A stretch of 64,000 bases of DNA from Rhodococcus sp. SBT000017 (lineage in GTDB: Bacteria > Actinomycetota > Actinomycetes > Mycobacteriales > Mycobacteriaceae): contig NZ_REFU01000001.1 in the NCBI RefSeq assembly GCF_003688915.1, positions 2,790,001-2,854,000 on the forward strand, given 5' to 3'. Below the pieces are notes generated by a model. That model was not told where the DNA came from, ran no database searches, and saw nothing but the letters and a program-made list of their open reading frames with translations. Both the position numbers and the translations under genes were made by a program. This document shows positions 63,325-64,000 of this stretch, piece after piece (the stretch's first letter is position 1; each line of letters starts with the position of its first letter).

Positions 63325-63761
63325 GTCTCCTCCGAAATGAGGTATGCGGACCTGCCCGCAACCACCGTCATCCGCCATCCGCGGATCGCAATGACGAACC
63401 CCAGTACCCCGAACGATCCTTGCAGCCAACTCGTCTCACCGGTCACCGCCGGTTGCACGACGATCCAGGCAACCAACAGCACACCGGCGATGTGGGCCAT
63501 CGGCCCCGACCTTCCGCCGCCGGCGAAGGCGGACACCGCAGCGAGCCCCATCGGAATACCGACGACCATCACCAGCACGAGTGCAGCGAGCGCGGTGCTG
63601 GACATCGGCAGACTGGCCTGTACATCGGGGCTCAGATCGATTGCACCCGAGGCCAACCCGATCGCTCCGCCGAAGGCGTTGATCGACACTCCTCCGCAGA
63701 CTGCACCGAGCCACGGCCATCGTCGGTTGCGTTCGGTGGCCATCCGCGTTGTCGATATCAT
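63321..63761 (-). CDS. Small membrane protein of unknown function
   Basis: 146 residues with four hydrophobic segments (about 18-40, 53-75, 87-105, 113-130). No family recognised. ATG at 63761 has GGAACG upstream; ATG 63743 is also in frame. It is coupled to the flavodoxin-like gene, which suggests a membrane partner for an electron-transfer or quinone-linked function, but this is only context. Confidence 0.65.
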   Translation of the reverse strand: MISTTRMATERNRRWPWLGAVCGGVSINAFGGAIGLASGAIDLSPDVQASLPMSSTALAALVLVMVVGIPMGLAAVSAFAGGGRSGPMAHIAGVLLVAWIVVQPAVTGETSWLQGSFGVLGFVIAIRGWRMTVVAGRSAYLISEET

Positions 63762-63829
63762 CGTTCCAGCTTGACCGATGATCGTCCAATATCTCTAGGG
63801 CACAAAGCCCTTGATCGAATGCGGGCGGA

Positions 63830-64000
63830 TCAGGAGTGCGGGGGCTCGTCGCGGCCGGCTGCCTCGGCCGCATCGGCATCGACCTTGGTTGCATAGGACG
63901 CGCCTGCTGCATGTTCCGGCGGGCCGTACACGGTGTAGAGGACGAGCGGCTCGTCACCGGTGTTCCTGAAGTTGTGTTGGGCACCCGCAGCGACGGCACA
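63830..64000 (-). CDS. Cupin-domain protein, C-terminal part (cut by window end)
   Basis: The minus strand is open from the window end to a TGA at 63830-63832: 56 codons. The visible part (VAAGAQHNFRNTGDEPLVLYTVYGPPEHAAG, then Lys/Asp/Ala-rich to DEPPHS) matches the C-terminal half of a small cupin, including the metal-ligand His in QHNF. The N-terminal half lies beyond the window. Small cupins of this kind often bind sugars or metals; function not assigned. Confidence 0.75.
   Translation of the reverse strand, partial: CAVAAGAQHNFRNTGDEPLVLYTVYGPPEHAAGASYATKVDADAAEAAGRDEPPHS

Overview
The window is high-GC DNA with dense, often translationally coupled genes. A mycolyltransferase of the antigen-85 type, a DevR/DevS (DosR/DosS) pair, ANTAR regulators and several genes with apparently leaderless promoters point to a mycolic-acid actinobacterium, most likely Rhodococcus or a close relative. 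No rRNA, tRNA, CRISPR array, prophage or insertion sequence was seen.

Layout. (1) 1-14.2 kb: a surface/exopolysaccharide locus with a flippase, a condensation/acyltransferase-like protein, DUF998, a GH16 glucanase-like enzyme, three GT2 glycosyltransferases, a large membrane protein (polymerase or GT-C candidate), and an opposing pair of DUF1839 and a GH2 beta-mannosidase-like enzyme. (2) 14.5-22.4 kb: mixed housekeeping genes, namely an EEP hydrolase, a membrane-anchored Hsp70-like ATPase, a low-molecular-weight tyrosine phosphatase, an ABC exporter, an anti-sigma kinase and STAS antagonist, a Fluc/CrcB pair and a YdcF protein. (3) 22.4-34.3 kb: two oxidative operons (esterase-SDR-FMO and FMO-hydrolase-TetR), a ferredoxin reductase, a UbiB-like kinase and regulators. 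The two operons share an identical palindromic operator, and the first carries a deletion fusing SDR and FMO out of frame. (4) 34.4-39.7 kb: a CsbD-like protein, a mycolyltransferase, secreted and membrane proteins and a type II NADH dehydrogenase. (5) 39.8-43.4 kb: a copper island (CopZ, CopB-type ATPase, DUF305 lipoprotein, DUF6153) with CsoR-like operators. (6) 43.5-64 kb: a hypoxia/dormancy-type island with DevR-DevS, six universal stress proteins, phosphoketolase, a CtpF-like P-type ATPase, carbamate kinase, alcohol dehydrogenase, two flavodoxin-like proteins, two GAF/ANTAR-type regulators (one frameshifted), DUF1003 and a cupin cut by the window edge.

How it fits together. DosR-like boxes lie in front of several island genes, next to the DevR/DevS pair that would read them, so the last 20 kb looks like a regulon clustered around its regulator. 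The proposed job is fermentative or energy-sparing metabolism (phosphoketolase gives acetyl-phosphate, carbamate kinase gives ATP, ADH disposes of NADH) with stress proteins and ion homeostasis under low oxygen. The copper and hypoxia modules share one 151-bp divergent promoter region (43431-43581) carrying both a CsoR-like operator and tandem DosR-like boxes. All family assignments come from reading motifs in the translated sequence. Regulatory assignments are inferences from motif similarity.
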